64,000 nucleotides of DNA from JADCGM01 sp943370355 (GTDB taxonomy: Bacteria > Pseudomonadota > Alphaproteobacteria > Sphingomonadales > Sphingomonadaceae), in NCBI GenBank assembly GCA_943370355.1, contig CALRQP020000006.1:76809-140808 (forward strand), in the 5' to 3' direction. The notes beneath the pieces were generated by a model. That model was not told the origin of the DNA and made no database searches. It saw only the letters and a list, made by a program, of their open reading frames with translations. Shown here one piece after another: positions 54,333 through 63,991 of the stretch; positions within the stretch are counted from its first letter, which is position 1, and each line of letters starts with the position of its first letter. The position numbers were made by a program, and so were the translations under genes.

Positions 54333-55612
54333 TCCGCGAACAGCAAAACAGGCGTCTCCAGCAATTTCTTCAACGCCTGCACAAAGGTCGCCGCGTCCCA
54401 GCCGTCCACGACGCGGTGGTCGCAGCTGATTGACAGGTTCATGAGCTTGGCGCGCACGATGTCGTCGCCGCGGAAGATCGGGCGTTCGACGATCTTGTTC
54501 GGGCCGATGATCGCGACCTCGGGCCGGTTGATCACCGGCGTCGTCGCGATGCCGCCGAGCGGCCCCAGCGACGTCACAGTCAGCGTCGAGCCCGACAGTT
54601 CCTCGCTCTTCGCCTTGCCGGTGCGCGCCGCCTCGGCGAGTCGGGTGATTTCGCTCGCCAGTTGCCAGACATTCTTGTCCTGCGCGTCGCGGATCACCGG
54701 GACCATGAGCCCGGCATCGGTCTGCGTCGCCATGCCCAGATGCACGCGGCCGTGCCGCGTCACCACGCCCGCCTCGTCGTCATAGCGCGCGTTGATCATC
54801 GGGAAGGCGGGCAGCGTCTTGCAGATCGCGACGATCATTAGCGGCAGCATCGTCAGCTTCGGACGCTGGCCGCGATTGTCGTTGAGGTCGGAGCGCATAT
54901 CCTCAAGATCGGTGACGTCGATCTCCTCGACATAAGTGAAATGCGGGATCGCGCGCTTCGACGCCGCCATATTCTCGGCGATGCGGCGGCGCATGCCGAT
55001 GACCTTGACCGGCACATCCTCGCGGGCGCGCGACGCATGCGGCGGCATGTAGCCCTGGCCCGCCCCGTAGCGCAGGAAGGCATCGAGATCGGCGTGGCGG
55101 ACATGCGGCCCCTCGCGCTTCACTTGGGCGAGATCGATGCCGAGATCCTTGGCGCGGGCGCGGACGGCGGGCGAGGCGAGCACAGGCTCGCGGTGCGGCG
55201 CGGGCGGGGCGGGCTCGGGTTTCGGCTCAGACTTCGGTGCCGCGGCGACGGGCGCTGGCGCAGGCGCTGGCGCGGCCTCGACGATTTCGACACCAGGGTT
55301 CTCGGCTTCGAACTGCTCTTCAACGTCCTCCGCCTTGGCTGACGGCGCGGGCGCATCGGCCTCAACCTCGGCATCGGTCTCGATGACGACGAGCGCCGCG
55401 CCGATCGACACCAGCTCACCGGCCTCGCCCGCGACTTCGACGATGATGCCCGCGACTGGCGATTCGATTTCCACCGTCGCCTTGTCGGTCATCATGTCGG
55501 CAACCGGCTGGTCCTCTTCGACGCGGTCGCCGACCTTGACGTGCCAGTCGACAATCTCGGCCTGGGCGATGCCCTCACCAATGTCGGGCAGCTTGAATAC
55601 GAAGCGGGCCAT
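54329..55612 (-). CDS. bkdB: Branched-chain 2-oxoacid dehydrogenase E2 (dihydrolipoyl transacylase)
   Basis: The 427-residue protein has one N-terminal lipoyl domain (lipoylated Lys44 in MTDKATVEIESP), an Ala/Pro linker, a peripheral subunit-binding domain (SPAVRARAKDLGIDLAQV) and a C-terminal catalytic domain with HRVVDGW (His399, Asp403). The match to E1 alpha and beta upstream indicates the branched-chain rather than the pyruvate or 2-oxoglutarate complex. No E3 gene (lpd) follows, so a shared dihydrolipoamide dehydrogenase is needed. Confidence 0.94.
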   Translation of the reverse strand: MARFVFKLPDIGEGIAQAEIVDWHVKVGDRVEEDQPVADMMTDKATVEIESPVAGIIVEVAGEAGELVSIGAALVVIETDAEVEADAPAPSAKAEDVEEQFEAENPGVEIVEAAPAPAPAPVAAAPKSEPKPEPAPPAPHREPVLASPAVRARAKDLGIDLAQVKREGPHVRHADLDAFLRYGAGQGYMPPHASRAREDVPVKVIGMRRRIAENMAASKRAIPHFTYVEEIDVTDLEDMRSDLNDNRGQRPKLTMLPLMIVAICKTLPAFPMINARYDDEAGVVTRHGRVHLGMATQTDAGLMVPVIRDAQDKNVWQLASEITRLAEAARTGKAKSEELSGSTLTVTSLGPLGGIATTPVINRPEVAIIGPNKIVERPIFRGDDIVRAKLMNLSISCDHRVVDGWDAATFVQALKKLLETPVLLFAD

Positions 55613-55618
55613 GATCGC

Positions 55619-56659
55619 CTAGTCCTTCATAATCTTCTTGAGCGCCTCGGCGAGGCGGACGGGGCCGGGGAAATAGGCCCATTCAAGGCTGTGCGGATAG
55701 GGCGTGTCGAAGCCCGTCACGCGCTCGATGGGGGCTTCCAGATCGTAGAAGCAATGCTCCTGCACCAGCGCCGACAGTTCAGCCCCGAAGCCCGAAGTGC
55801 GCGTCGCCTCATGGACGATCATGCAGCGCCCGGTCTTCTTCACCGAGCGTTTGATCGCTTCGATGTCGAGCGGCACCAGTGTGCGCAGGTCGACGATGTC
55901 GGCGGCGATCCCGGCCTCTTCCACCGCGGCGATGCACACATGCACCATCGTGCCATAGCAGAGCACGGTCAGCGCCTCGCCCTCCCGGACCAGCTTCGCC
56001 TCGCCGAGCGGGATGCGGTAATAGCCCTCGGGCACCTCGCCAGCCGGATGGCTCGCCCAATTCTGCGCGGGCTTGTCCCAATGTCCGTTGAACGGCCCGT
56101 TGTAGATGCGCTTCGGCTCGAAGAAGATCGTCGGATCATTGTCCTCGATCGCCGCGATCAGCAGGCCCTTGGCGTCATAGGGCGTCGACGGGATCACCGT
56201 CTTGATGCCCGAGACATGCGTGAAAATGCCTTCGGGCGACTGGCTGTGCGTCTGCCCGCCGAAGATGCCGCCGCCGAACGGCGACCGCACCGTCATCGGC
56301 GCGATGAACTCGCCATTCGACCGGTAACGCAGCCGCGCCGCCTCCGATACCAGCTGGTCGAGCGCCGGGTAGATATAGTCGGCGAACTGGATTTCCGGGA
56401 CCGGGCGCAGGCCGTACGCCCCCATGCCGACCGCGACCCCGATAATGCCGCATTCAGTGATCGGCGTGTCGAACACGCGGGTCTTGCCATGTTTGGCCTG
56501 GAGCCCGGCCGTCGCGCGGAACACCCCACCAAAATAGCCGACATCCTCGCCCATAACGATGACATCGGGATCGCGCGTCATCATCACGTCGAGCGCCGAA
56601 TTGATCGCCTGGATCATGTTCATGCGGCTGCTGCCGCCCTGTTCGTCCGCGCCGCTCAT
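55619..56659 (-). CDS. bkdAB: Branched-chain 2-oxoacid dehydrogenase E1 beta subunit
   Basis: The 346-residue subunit (from the ATG at 56659) carries the conserved VMGEDVGYFGGVFRAT near residues 37-52, and FAPGPVRLAE-like YFPGPVRLAEALKKI at the end. The E1 beta subunit forms the thiamine-diphosphate site with E1 alpha. Its ATG overlaps the E1 alpha stop by four bases and its stop is six bases before the E2 gene, so the three are one operon. Confidence 0.94.
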   Translation of the reverse strand: MSGADEQGGSSRMNMIQAINSALDVMMTRDPDVIVMGEDVGYFGGVFRATAGLQAKHGKTRVFDTPITECGIIGVAVGMGAYGLRPVPEIQFADYIYPALDQLVSEAARLRYRSNGEFIAPMTVRSPFGGGIFGGQTHSQSPEGIFTHVSGIKTVIPSTPYDAKGLLIAAIEDNDPTIFFEPKRIYNGPFNGHWDKPAQNWASHPAGEVPEGYYRIPLGEAKLVREGEALTVLCYGTMVHVCIAAVEEAGIAADIVDLRTLVPLDIEAIKRSVKKTGRCMIVHEATRTSGFGAELSALVQEHCFYDLEAPIERVTGFDTPYPHSLEWAYFPGPVRLAEALKKIMKD

Positions 56660-57933
56660 TTCGGGGCCCACGGCCGGCCGGAGGCGGTTTCCTCGGCGAT
56701 CATCTGCGCCTGCTGTTCGCGTAGATGCCAGGGCATCTCCTCGAACACCCCGTCGAACAGGGATTCGAGCGGCTGGAGCAGACCATGGCCCAAGATGCCA
56801 TTCTTCTCAGCTTCCTTCTGCGCGGCCTTCACCTGATCGGACAATTCCTTGTCCATCGCGGCGTGCTGGTCCTCGCTCCACTCGCCAATGCGGATGAGAT
56901 GATCGCGCAGGCGACGAATCGGGTCGCCGAGCGGCCAGGCATTGGGTTCGCCGGCGGAGCGATAGGCTGTGGGGTCGTCGGAGGTCGAATGACCTTCCGC
57001 GCGGTAAGTGAAATGCTCGATGAGCGTCGGGCCGCAATTGGTGCGCGCGCGCTCTGCCGCCCACAGCGTCGCGGCATAGACGGCCAGCGCGTCATTGCCG
57101 TCGACACGCAGCCCGGCGATGCCATAGCCAACGGCGCGGGCCGCGAAGGTCGTCGCCTCGGCCCCGGCGAAACCTGAAAAGCTTGAGATCGCCCACTGGT
57201 TGTTGACGACGTTGAAGATGACCGGCGCGCGGTAGACACTCGCAAAGGTGCAGGCCGAGTGGAAGTCTCCTTCCGCCGTCGATCCCTCACCACACCAGGT
57301 CGCGGCGATGCGGGTGTCGCCCTTCGCGGCGCTGGCCATAGCCCAGCCGACCGCCTGCGGATATTGCGTGGTCAGATTGCCAGAGATCGAGAAGAAGCCA
57401 GCCTCGCGTGCCGAATACATGATCGGCAGCTGCTTGCCCTGCAGCCGGTCGCCGCGGTTCGAGTAGATCTGGTTCATCATATCGACGAGGCTCCAGCCCC
57501 GCGCGATCAGCAAACCCTGCTGGCGGTAGGAGGGGAAACACATGTCGTCGCGGTCCAGCGCATAGGCCGCCGACACCGCCACCGCCTCTTCGCCGAGGCA
57601 CTTCATGTAGAAACTCGTCTTGCCCTGCCGCTGCGCGCGGAACATGCGCTCGTCGAAGGCGCGGACCAGCGCCATGCTGCGCAGCATATTGCGCAGCATT
57701 TCGGGCGACAGCCGCGGGTTCCATGGACCGACCGCGTCGCCATTGCCGTCGAGCACGCGCACCAGCGAATAGGACAGGTCAGTGAAATCGCGCGCGTTGT
57801 CGGCCACATCGGGCCGCCGTGCCGCGCCTGCTTCCGGGATATCCACCGCAGCAAAATCGACTTCGTCGCCGGGCCGGAATTTCGGCTCGGGGACATGCAA
57901 CGATAGGGGTTTCAGGTTCCGGTTCTCGATCAA
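56656..57933 (-). CDS. bkdAA: Branched-chain 2-oxoacid dehydrogenase E1 alpha subunit
   Basis: The 425-residue subunit oxidatively decarboxylates branched-chain 2-oxoacids. Its thiamine-diphosphate motif spans WCGEGSTAEGDFH to VVNNQWAIS, and the flexible loop contains YRAEGHSTSDDPTAYR, the segment phosphorylated in the mitochondrial form. The start is a TTG at 57933; no ATG is found nearby. Length and loops are those of the bacterial BkdA1 group rather than PdhA. First gene of the bkd operon. Confidence 0.93.
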   Translation of the reverse strand: MIENRNLKPLSLHVPEPKFRPGDEVDFAAVDIPEAGAARRPDVADNARDFTDLSYSLVRVLDGNGDAVGPWNPRLSPEMLRNMLRSMALVRAFDERMFRAQRQGKTSFYMKCLGEEAVAVSAAYALDRDDMCFPSYRQQGLLIARGWSLVDMMNQIYSNRGDRLQGKQLPIMYSAREAGFFSISGNLTTQYPQAVGWAMASAAKGDTRIAATWCGEGSTAEGDFHSACTFASVYRAPVIFNVVNNQWAISSFSGFAGAEATTFAARAVGYGIAGLRVDGNDALAVYAATLWAAERARTNCGPTLIEHFTYRAEGHSTSDDPTAYRSAGEPNAWPLGDPIRRLRDHLIRIGEWSEDQHAAMDKELSDQVKAAQKEAEKNGILGHGLLQPLESLFDGVFEEMPWHLREQQAQMIAEETASGRPWAPK

Positions 57934-58117
57934 ACTCGTCTTCCACTCTATCCGGCTTTAGGGCCCCAACTACCCCGATATTCATTGCGTTGCGACTGCC
58001 ATCGCACAAATTTTGCTCGGTTTCGCACGGCCAAAGCACATTCCCCAGCAGAAATGGCCATTGTGGCGCCCGGTGGGCGCGACGTAGCTTTCGGGAAAAT
58101 CACCGGGGGATATCTGC

Positions 58118-59590
58118 ATGGTCATGGTTTCACGACGCCGCTTTCTTGAAGCAAGCGCAACGCTTGCTGCTGTCGCACCGCTAACGGGCGCAAGCGCCAA
58201 GCCGGCGGCCATGGATGCGACGGCGATGGGGGCAGCGCTCGCGGCTGGGAAGACGTCAGGTGCCGCGCTCGTCGCGGCGGCGATCGACCGGCTGGAGCGC
58301 GCCAATCCGAAGATCAATGCAGTGTCGTTCAAAGACTATGATCGCGCCCGCTCCCGCGCCAAAGCGGCGCCAGGCAGCGCGCTGGCGGGCATCCCGACCT
58401 TGGTCAAGGAACTCGCGCCGCAGAAGGGCCTGCCTTGGACCGAAGGCGCACGCGCCTACAAGGATCGTATCGCCGACCATGACAGCGGCATCGTCACGGC
58501 GATCTACGCCGCAGGGCTCGTCCCGATCGGCCGCTCCACCAGCCCCGAGTTCGGCCTGACCGCGACCGGCGAGGCGCTGCTCAACGGCCCGACGCGCAAT
58601 CCATGGAACCTCGATCATTCCTCGGGCGGCTCGTCATCAGGCTCCGGCGCAGCGGTTGCGGCGGGCGTGGTGCCGTTCGCGCATGCCTCGGACGGCGGCG
58701 GCTCGATCCGGATCCCGGCGTCCTGCAACGGTCTCGTCGGCCTCAAGCCGTCGCGCAGCCGCGTGCAGGGCGATCCCGGCGACATCGTCTACAATCTGAG
58801 CGTCAACAATTGCGTGAGCCGCACGGTGCGCGACACGGCGGCCTGGTTCGCGGCGGTCGAGCAGCATGGCGCGGACGCTCGGTTCGCGCCGGTCGGGCTT
58901 GTCGCCGGACCCTCGGATGCAAAGCTCCGGGTCGGGGCTCGGCTGACGGACGGCTATGGCAATCCGCCGACCGAGGATGTGCAGCGGGTGTTCGCGCAGG
59001 CGCAGGCGCTAATAAGCAAGCTCGGGCACAAGCTCGCCGACCAGCCGCAATATTTCGACGGCAAACGCGGCAATGATGCCTTCCTGACGCTGTGGGGCGC
59101 CGGCGCCGCGCGCAATATCGAGGCCGTCGCCAAATCACTCGGCCGCATGCCGGGGCCTGCCGATCTCGAGCCGCTGACCTTCGGCATGGCCAGCATCGCG
59201 CAGAAGGCCGGGCCGGACGGCGTCAAGGCCGCGATCGGCACGCTGACCGAGATGGCCAAGGCCTATGTCGCGCAGTTCGACTCGATCGACATATTGATGA
59301 CGCCGGTACTCGGCAGCGAACCGGTGAAGATCGGCTATCTCGGCCAGTCGGTGCCGCTCGAGGAGCAATTGCAACGCGTGACGCGCTATGCCGCATTTAC
59401 CGGCAACGAGAATGTCGCGGGCTGCCCGTCGATCGCGCTGCCCATCGGCATGAGCCGGAACGGCCTGCCCATCGGCATCCAGTTCGCCACCAAACCGGGC
59501 GGCGAGCGCATCCTGCTCGAACTCGCTTATGCGCTGGAGAGCGAACTGGAATGGCATCGCCGCACCCCGCCGCTATGGGTCGGCGGATGA
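58118..59590 (+). CDS. Secreted amidase (amidase-signature family)
   Basis: The 490-residue protein starts with a twin-arginine-like signal (SRRRFLEASATLAAVAP, cleavage near G-A-S-A). The catalytic triad is Lys97 (TLVKELAP), the cis-Ser in GGSSSGSGAAV (about 172) and nucleophile Ser196 (DGGGSIRIP). The enzyme should cleave an amide in the periplasm; the substrate is unknown. It is divergent from the bkd operon. The next gene, arsC-like, overlaps its stop by four bases. Confidence 0.9.
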   Translation: MVMVSRRRFLEASATLAAVAPLTGASAKPAAMDATAMGAALAAGKTSGAALVAAAIDRLERANPKINAVSFKDYDRARSRAKAAPGSALAGIPTLVKELAPQKGLPWTEGARAYKDRIADHDSGIVTAIYAAGLVPIGRSTSPEFGLTATGEALLNGPTRNPWNLDHSSGGSSSGSGAAVAAGVVPFAHASDGGGSIRIPASCNGLVGLKPSRSRVQGDPGDIVYNLSVNNCVSRTVRDTAAWFAAVEQHGADARFAPVGLVAGPSDAKLRVGARLTDGYGNPPTEDVQRVFAQAQALISKLGHKLADQPQYFDGKRGNDAFLTLWGAGAARNIEAVAKSLGRMPGPADLEPLTFGMASIAQKAGPDGVKAAIGTLTEMAKAYVAQFDSIDILMTPVLGSEPVKIGYLGQSVPLEEQLQRVTRYAAFTGNENVAGCPSIALPIGMSRNGLPIGIQFATKPGGERILLELAYALESELEWHRRTPPLWVGG

Positions 59591-59934
59591 GCGTCACTAT
59601 CTATCACAACCCCGCCTGCGGCACCTCCCGCAACACGCTCGCGGCGATCCGCGCGGCGGGTATCGAGCCAGCCATCGTCGAATATCTGAAGACCCCGCTC
59701 GGCGCGCCCGCGATCCGCCAGTTGCTCGACAAGCTCGACCTGAAGCCGCGCGATATCCTGCGCCGGCGCGGCACGCCTTATGACGATCTCGGCCTCGACG
59801 ACCCGAAGTGGAGCGATGCCGACCTCATCGGCTTCATGGCGGCGCATCCGATCCTGATCGAGCGTCCCATCGTTGTGACGCCGAAAGGCGCGCGCCTGTG
59901 CCGCCCCGCCGAGCGCGTTCACGAGATTCTCTAG
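59587..59934 (+). CDS. arsC: Arsenate reductase (glutaredoxin-dependent) family
   Basis: The 115-residue product has the ArsC active site HNPACGTSRNTL with catalytic Cys11, plus arginines in DILRRRGTPYDDLG, ERPIVVTPKG and GARLCRP, which in E. coli ArsC bind arsenate. It is shorter than E. coli ArsC (141) by a truncated C-terminus, as in many alphaproteobacterial members. No arsR, arsB or acr3 is nearby, and it is coupled to an amidase gene, so an arsenic role is not certain; some members are Spx/YffB-like. Confidence 0.82.
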   Translation: MSVTIYHNPACGTSRNTLAAIRAAGIEPAIVEYLKTPLGAPAIRQLLDKLDLKPRDILRRRGTPYDDLGLDDPKWSDADLIGFMAAHPILIERPIVVTPKGARLCRPAERVHEIL

Positions 59935-59999
59935 GGCGCTCCATAGACAATCGACGACCCGCCGCTATATCCCGCTCATACACGTCTTCGAGGTGATGA

Positions 60000-61898
60000 A
60001 TGCGGTTTTTGCGGGGGCTTTGGCGGGTGCTGGTCGGCGTCAAGGACGCGTTGGCGCTGATCCTGTTGCTGCTGGTGTTCGTCGGCCTGTGGGGTGCCAC
60101 CCGCGGCGGGGGACCGGCGATCGTCCCCTCGGGCAGCGCCCTCGTGATCGACCTCGACGGCACGCTGGTCGACCAGCCGAGCGAACGCAATTTCGCGGCC
60201 GTCTTCACCGGCGGAAACGACCCCGCACCGCAGGTCCGCGCCCGTGATGTGATCGAGGCGATCCACCGCGCCACCAACGACGGCAACATCAAGTCGATCG
60301 TGCTCGACCTCGACATGTTCCTCGGCAGCGGCCAGGCCAATCTCCAGTCGGTTGGCGAGGCGCTGCGTGCGTTCAAGGCCAAGGGCAAGCCCGTCTACGC
60401 CTATGGCGCGGCCTATATCGACGATGGCTATTATCTGGCGGCGCAGGCCAATGAGGCGTGGCTCGACCCGCTGGGCGGCGTGCTGCTCAGCGGTCCCGGC
60501 GGTTCCAACCTCTATTTCAAATCGGCGCTCGACAAGCTCGGTGTCGATGTCGAGGTGTTCAAGGTCGGCACCTATAAGTCGGCGGTCGAACCCTTCATCC
60601 GCTCCGACTCGTCGCCCGAAGCGAAGGCCGCGAATCAGGCGCTCGTGGATGCGCTTTGGGCGAGTTACACCAGCGACGTGGAGGCCGCGCGGCCCAAGGT
60701 CCGCCTCGACGCTGTGCTTGCCAACCTGCCCGAGCGCGTGAAAGCGGCGGGCGGCGATTTTGCCAAGGCTGCACTCACCGATGGCCTCGTCGACAAGATC
60801 GGCACCCGCGTCGCCTTCGGCCGCGAAATGGCGAAGCGCGTCGGCAAGGGCAGCGACAACCGCCCCGGCAATTTCAACTCAATCCGCATGGCCGACTATC
60901 TGCGCGCAACCTCGCCGGTGCGCGACACCAGCGGCTCGGCGGTCGGCATCGTCTATGTCGCTGGCGACATCGTCGACGGCAAGGCGCCTCCGGGCACCGC
61001 CGGCGGCGACACGATCGCCGACCTGATTTCGGAGGCGACCGCCAAGGACAATATCAAGGCGCTGGTCGTCCGCATCGACTCCCCCGGCGGATCGGTCAGC
61101 GCATCGGAGAAGATCCGCCAAGCCATTGCCGATGCCAAGGCGGAAGGTCTGCCCGTCGTCGCCTCGATGGGTCCGGTCGCAGCCTCGGGCGGCTATTGGG
61201 TCTCGACCGCCGCGGACGAGGTGTTCGCCGAGCCGTCGACGATCACCGGCTCGATCGGCGTGTTCGCGATCATCCCGACCTTCGCCAAGACCCTTGAGAA
61301 GCTTGGCATCGGCGCGGACGGCGTGAAGTCCACGCCTTATTCGGGCGAGCCGAACGTGTTGCAGGGCCTCACCCCTTCGACCAAGCTGCTGCTGCAGGCC
61401 TCGGTCGAGGACATCTACCGCCGCTTCACCGGCCTTGTCGCAACGGCGCGACACCTGACCCCGGCGCGGGTCGACCAGATCGGCCAGGGCCGTGTCTGGG
61501 CCGGCGGCACCGCGCATCAGCTCGGCCTCGTCGATCATCTCGGCGGCCTCGACGACGCGATCGCCGCTGCCGCCAAGCGCGCCAGCCTCGATCCGGTGAA
61601 GGCGCGCACCATCGACATCGAAACCAAGCCCGCCTTCTTCGTGCAGCTGCTCGAACGCGGCTTCGGCAACGACCAGGACAGCGGCGGGGGCGACGCCTAT
61701 GCACGCATCCTGCGCCAATCGCAGGCCCGCGCCGCGTCGCAGATCGCCGACGCACTCAGTGTCTCAGGCGGTGCAACGATGCAGGCCCGCTGCCTCGCCT
61801 GCGCCGGGCATGGCACGCCGCGCGCGGTGCCCGCTGCGATCACACCGCAAGCGCTGCTCGGCGCTGCGCTCGGGCCGGTCGTTCAGGCGGGCCGCTAG
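60000..61898 (+). CDS. sppA: Signal peptide peptidase SppA (67K type)
   Basis: The 632-residue protein is the long, duplicated SppA. After an N-terminal anchor helix (about 15-33), the N-terminal domain supplies catalytic Lys193 (VGTYKSAVEPF) and the C-terminal domain supplies nucleophile Ser396 (VAASGGYWVST). It sits in the inner membrane with its active site in the periplasm and degrades cleaved signal peptides. GAGG precedes the ATG. It is convergent with the AraC-type gene that follows. Confidence 0.93.
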   Translation: MRFLRGLWRVLVGVKDALALILLLLVFVGLWGATRGGGPAIVPSGSALVIDLDGTLVDQPSERNFAAVFTGGNDPAPQVRARDVIEAIHRATNDGNIKSIVLDLDMFLGSGQANLQSVGEALRAFKAKGKPVYAYGAAYIDDGYYLAAQANEAWLDPLGGVLLSGPGGSNLYFKSALDKLGVDVEVFKVGTYKSAVEPFIRSDSSPEAKAANQALVDALWASYTSDVEAARPKVRLDAVLANLPERVKAAGGDFAKAALTDGLVDKIGTRVAFGREMAKRVGKGSDNRPGNFNSIRMADYLRATSPVRDTSGSAVGIVYVAGDIVDGKAPPGTAGGDTIADLISEATAKDNIKALVVRIDSPGGSVSASEKIRQAIADAKAEGLPVVASMGPVAASGGYWVSTAADEVFAEPSTITGSIGVFAIIPTFAKTLEKLGIGADGVKSTPYSGEPNVLQGLTPSTKLLLQASVEDIYRRFTGLVATARHLTPARVDQIGQGRVWAGGTAHQLGLVDHLGGLDDAIAAAAKRASLDPVKARTIDIETKPAFFVQLLERGFGNDQDSGGGDAYARILRQSQARAASQIADALSVSGGATMQARCLACAGHGTPRAVPAAITPQALLGAALGPVVQAGR

Positions 61899-61900
61899 AC

Positions 61901-62923
61901 CTAGAGCCGCTGCGCCCAGCTCGCGACGGTTCCGAAGCCCGCGTCGCCTGCTGCCGCGCTGCGATCCTCGCCGCTGCGGACCTCGCTGGGCCGGACCCCG
62001 AACCGCTCCTTGAAGGCGCGGCTGAAATGCGCGTTCGACGCGAAGCCATGCGCGAAGGCGATCTCGGAGATTGAGCGCCGGTCCTCGGTCCCGGATCGCA
62101 GCGCCACGAAGGTCGCATCGAGCCGCGCCGCCTGGATTGTCGCCGCCACACCGCCCAGCGGCTCGAACAGCCGGTAAAGCGTCCGCGCCGACAGGCCGAG
62201 CCCGGCGGCGAGCGCGGCGGGCGTCAGCGCCGGGTCACTCAGCCGCTTGCGGATATGCGCGCGCGCCCGCGCCAGCAGCGTGCGTTCCAGCGCCTCATGA
62301 TAATGCGGCTCGACCGGCGGCGGCGCATCGCTGGCGGCCGCACCGAGCAGCGCCAGCCCAGCCTCGACCGCCTGCGCGGCCTGCTCGGCGCTGAGGTCCC
62401 CCGCCTCCCGCCACAGCGTCGCCAAATGCGCCTGGAGCATCCGCGCCCCCGGTCCGTCGGCGATGACGAGGCCGTGCGTATCGCGACGGTCAAGACTGCG
62501 CGGCAGCGCCTCGCGCGGCACGACGAGGTCGAGAAACGCATAATCCTCGCTGCGCGAGATCCAGGGCTGCGCCATGTCGAGCAACCGGATCGATCCCGGC
62601 CCGGCCTCGGTCTCGCGCCCGTCATAATTGCCGAAGTGGCGGCCTTCGCGCTGGATGATGATCTGGATATGGTCGAGCCCGTCCTTGACCGCCAGCGCGC
62701 GGCTGCGGCGGAAGTCCTGCGCGACCGAGCGGCAATGCGTCAGGATCGCGCCGCCGAGCCGATAGCCCTCGAGATGATTGTAAAAGCGTCCATCGCCGCG
62801 CTCGGCGACCGTCACATCGTAGAAACCGGCGACGGCATCGCGGTAGCGCGTCAGCGCATCGTCCTCGATCGCGCTGTCGAGCCGCCAGTGAAACCCGTCG
62901 ATCGAACCCGCGCGGCTGCCCAT
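61901..62923 (-). CDS. AraC-family regulator with AraC-binding-like sensor domain
   Basis: The 340-residue protein has an N-terminal cupin-like sensor (about 1-180, with HIQIIIQREGRHFGNYDG) of the AraC_binding_2/FeaR type, and a C-terminal AraC DNA-binding domain (LTPAALAAGLGLSARTLYRLFE; SISEIAFAHGFASNAHFSRAFKERFG). The ATG at 62923 is preferred because AAAGG lies nine bases upstream; a GTG at 62929 is too close to it. Target genes are not obvious in the window. Confidence 0.88.
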   Translation of the reverse strand: MGSRAGSIDGFHWRLDSAIEDDALTRYRDAVAGFYDVTVAERGDGRFYNHLEGYRLGGAILTHCRSVAQDFRRSRALAVKDGLDHIQIIIQREGRHFGNYDGRETEAGPGSIRLLDMAQPWISRSEDYAFLDLVVPREALPRSLDRRDTHGLVIADGPGARMLQAHLATLWREAGDLSAEQAAQAVEAGLALLGAAASDAPPPVEPHYHEALERTLLARARAHIRKRLSDPALTPAALAAGLGLSARTLYRLFEPLGGVAATIQAARLDATFVALRSGTEDRRSISEIAFAHGFASNAHFSRAFKERFGVRPSEVRSGEDRSAAAGDAGFGTVASWAQRL

Positions 62924-63235
62924 CGCCACCGGCCTTTGCCCATCTGCCCCAGCTTTTTATTCCGCAAGTCCGCGCCCGTCGCAACTCGTTCCATACCGCC
63001 AAAATGCCGCAGCAGGCCGCAATCGGCGCTTCATTTGCCGATGCCCGCCACTTCTGTTGCCTCTGGCTGCCAAAAGGCCCGCTGCGCTTGCCCCGCGTCC
63101 ATTGACCGATAGGGTGTCGACGGTGAGCGTGCTCGGTAACATGGGCGAGTACGCATCCACTGTGTCGCGTGTCTCGCGAGCCGCTTGCAGTGATGGTTTG
63201 GCGTAGCGTCCCACTCTCTCGAAGGACTTACGTTC
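62924..63235. other. Intergenic region between divergent AraC and PEP-CTERM genes
   Basis: This gene-free stretch of about 312 bases must carry both promoters. AAGGA ten bases before the ATG at 63236 is the ribosome-binding site of the PEP-CTERM gene. TTGACC near 63104 is a possible -35, but no matching -10 is convincing. No RNA gene, repeat copy or ORF with coding bias was seen. Confidence 0.4.
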
Positions 63236-63991
63236 ATGCTCCGCCGCCTCGCCGCCGCCGCGCTCCTGATGGTCGCAACCGCAGGACCCGCCGCCGCACG
63301 GATCATCACCTTCACGGCGTCGGCCTCCAACGGATCCTATACCACCGACGCGCCCGGCGATTCGCCGATCACCGGCATTCAAGCTGTCAGTGCACAGTTC
63401 CAGTTCGACACCAGCAAGGGAACCGACGTTTTCCCCATACCGGGCCACGCGTTCAACGGCGACGGCGATATGATCAATAGCCAGCTGGGGGTTTCTGAGC
63501 CGCTGGCAAATTTGGCGCTCCGCGGTCCCAATGCTACAGGGAGCATATATGGCGAGTATTCCCGCTACAGTGCTCTTTATGGTACTATCAGTCTAGAAGA
63601 CTTCCAGTACGACCTGATCGAGTTTTACAACGAGCTCGGTGAATATGCCGGCTACTCGCTCGACCAAGTTATCAATCGGCTGATCCTCACCTATACCGGC
63701 ACCCTGTCCTTGATCGACGGCCGGTTCATCCCCGACGATCCTGGAGCCATCACCGGCGTGACCATCGAGCGGGAGCGGCGCACGGTATTGAGCCCATTTA
63801 CTCCCGGTGTCGGCTTTACGGGGGAGTTCGCCCTCACCCGCCTGTTGTCAGCGTCTGATAATTTCCAGATCAATATCGATATTCCCGCGGACGAGGGGCC
63901 CGTCGATGCGCCCGAACCGGCAAGCCTTGCGCTGCTCGGCCTCGGGCTGGCCGGCGTCGTGGCCGGGCGGCGCAAGCGCGTCGGGGCCTGA
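63236..63991 (+). CDS. PEP-CTERM sorting-domain protein
   Basis: The 251-residue exported protein has a signal peptide (about 1-22, ending A-A-A-R) and a C-terminal PEP-CTERM signal: DAPEPASLALLG (from residue 224), a transmembrane helix (LGLGLAGVVAG) and a basic tail (RRKRVGA). Exosortase A should cut it after the PEP motif and pass it to the cell surface. The middle region is beta-rich and of unknown function. Codons in the central part (about 63480-63720) are less GC-biased. Confidence 0.88.
   Translation: MLRRLAAAALLMVATAGPAAARIITFTASASNGSYTTDAPGDSPITGIQAVSAQFQFDTSKGTDVFPIPGHAFNGDGDMINSQLGVSEPLANLALRGPNATGSIYGEYSRYSALYGTISLEDFQYDLIEFYNELGEYAGYSLDQVINRLILTYTGTLSLIDGRFIPDDPGAITGVTIERERRTVLSPFTPGVGFTGEFALTRLLSASDNFQINIDIPADEGPVDAPEPASLALLGLGLAGVVAGRRKRVGA

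Noticed and set aside
54208..54429. Second open frame after the AraC gene, Ala/Ser/Gln-rich
   Set aside because: Low-complexity translation that runs into the E2 gene on the other strand.
62930..63235. Possible sigma-54 promoter before the PEP-CTERM gene
   Set aside because: GG and GC pairs occur but never at the required 12-base spacing.
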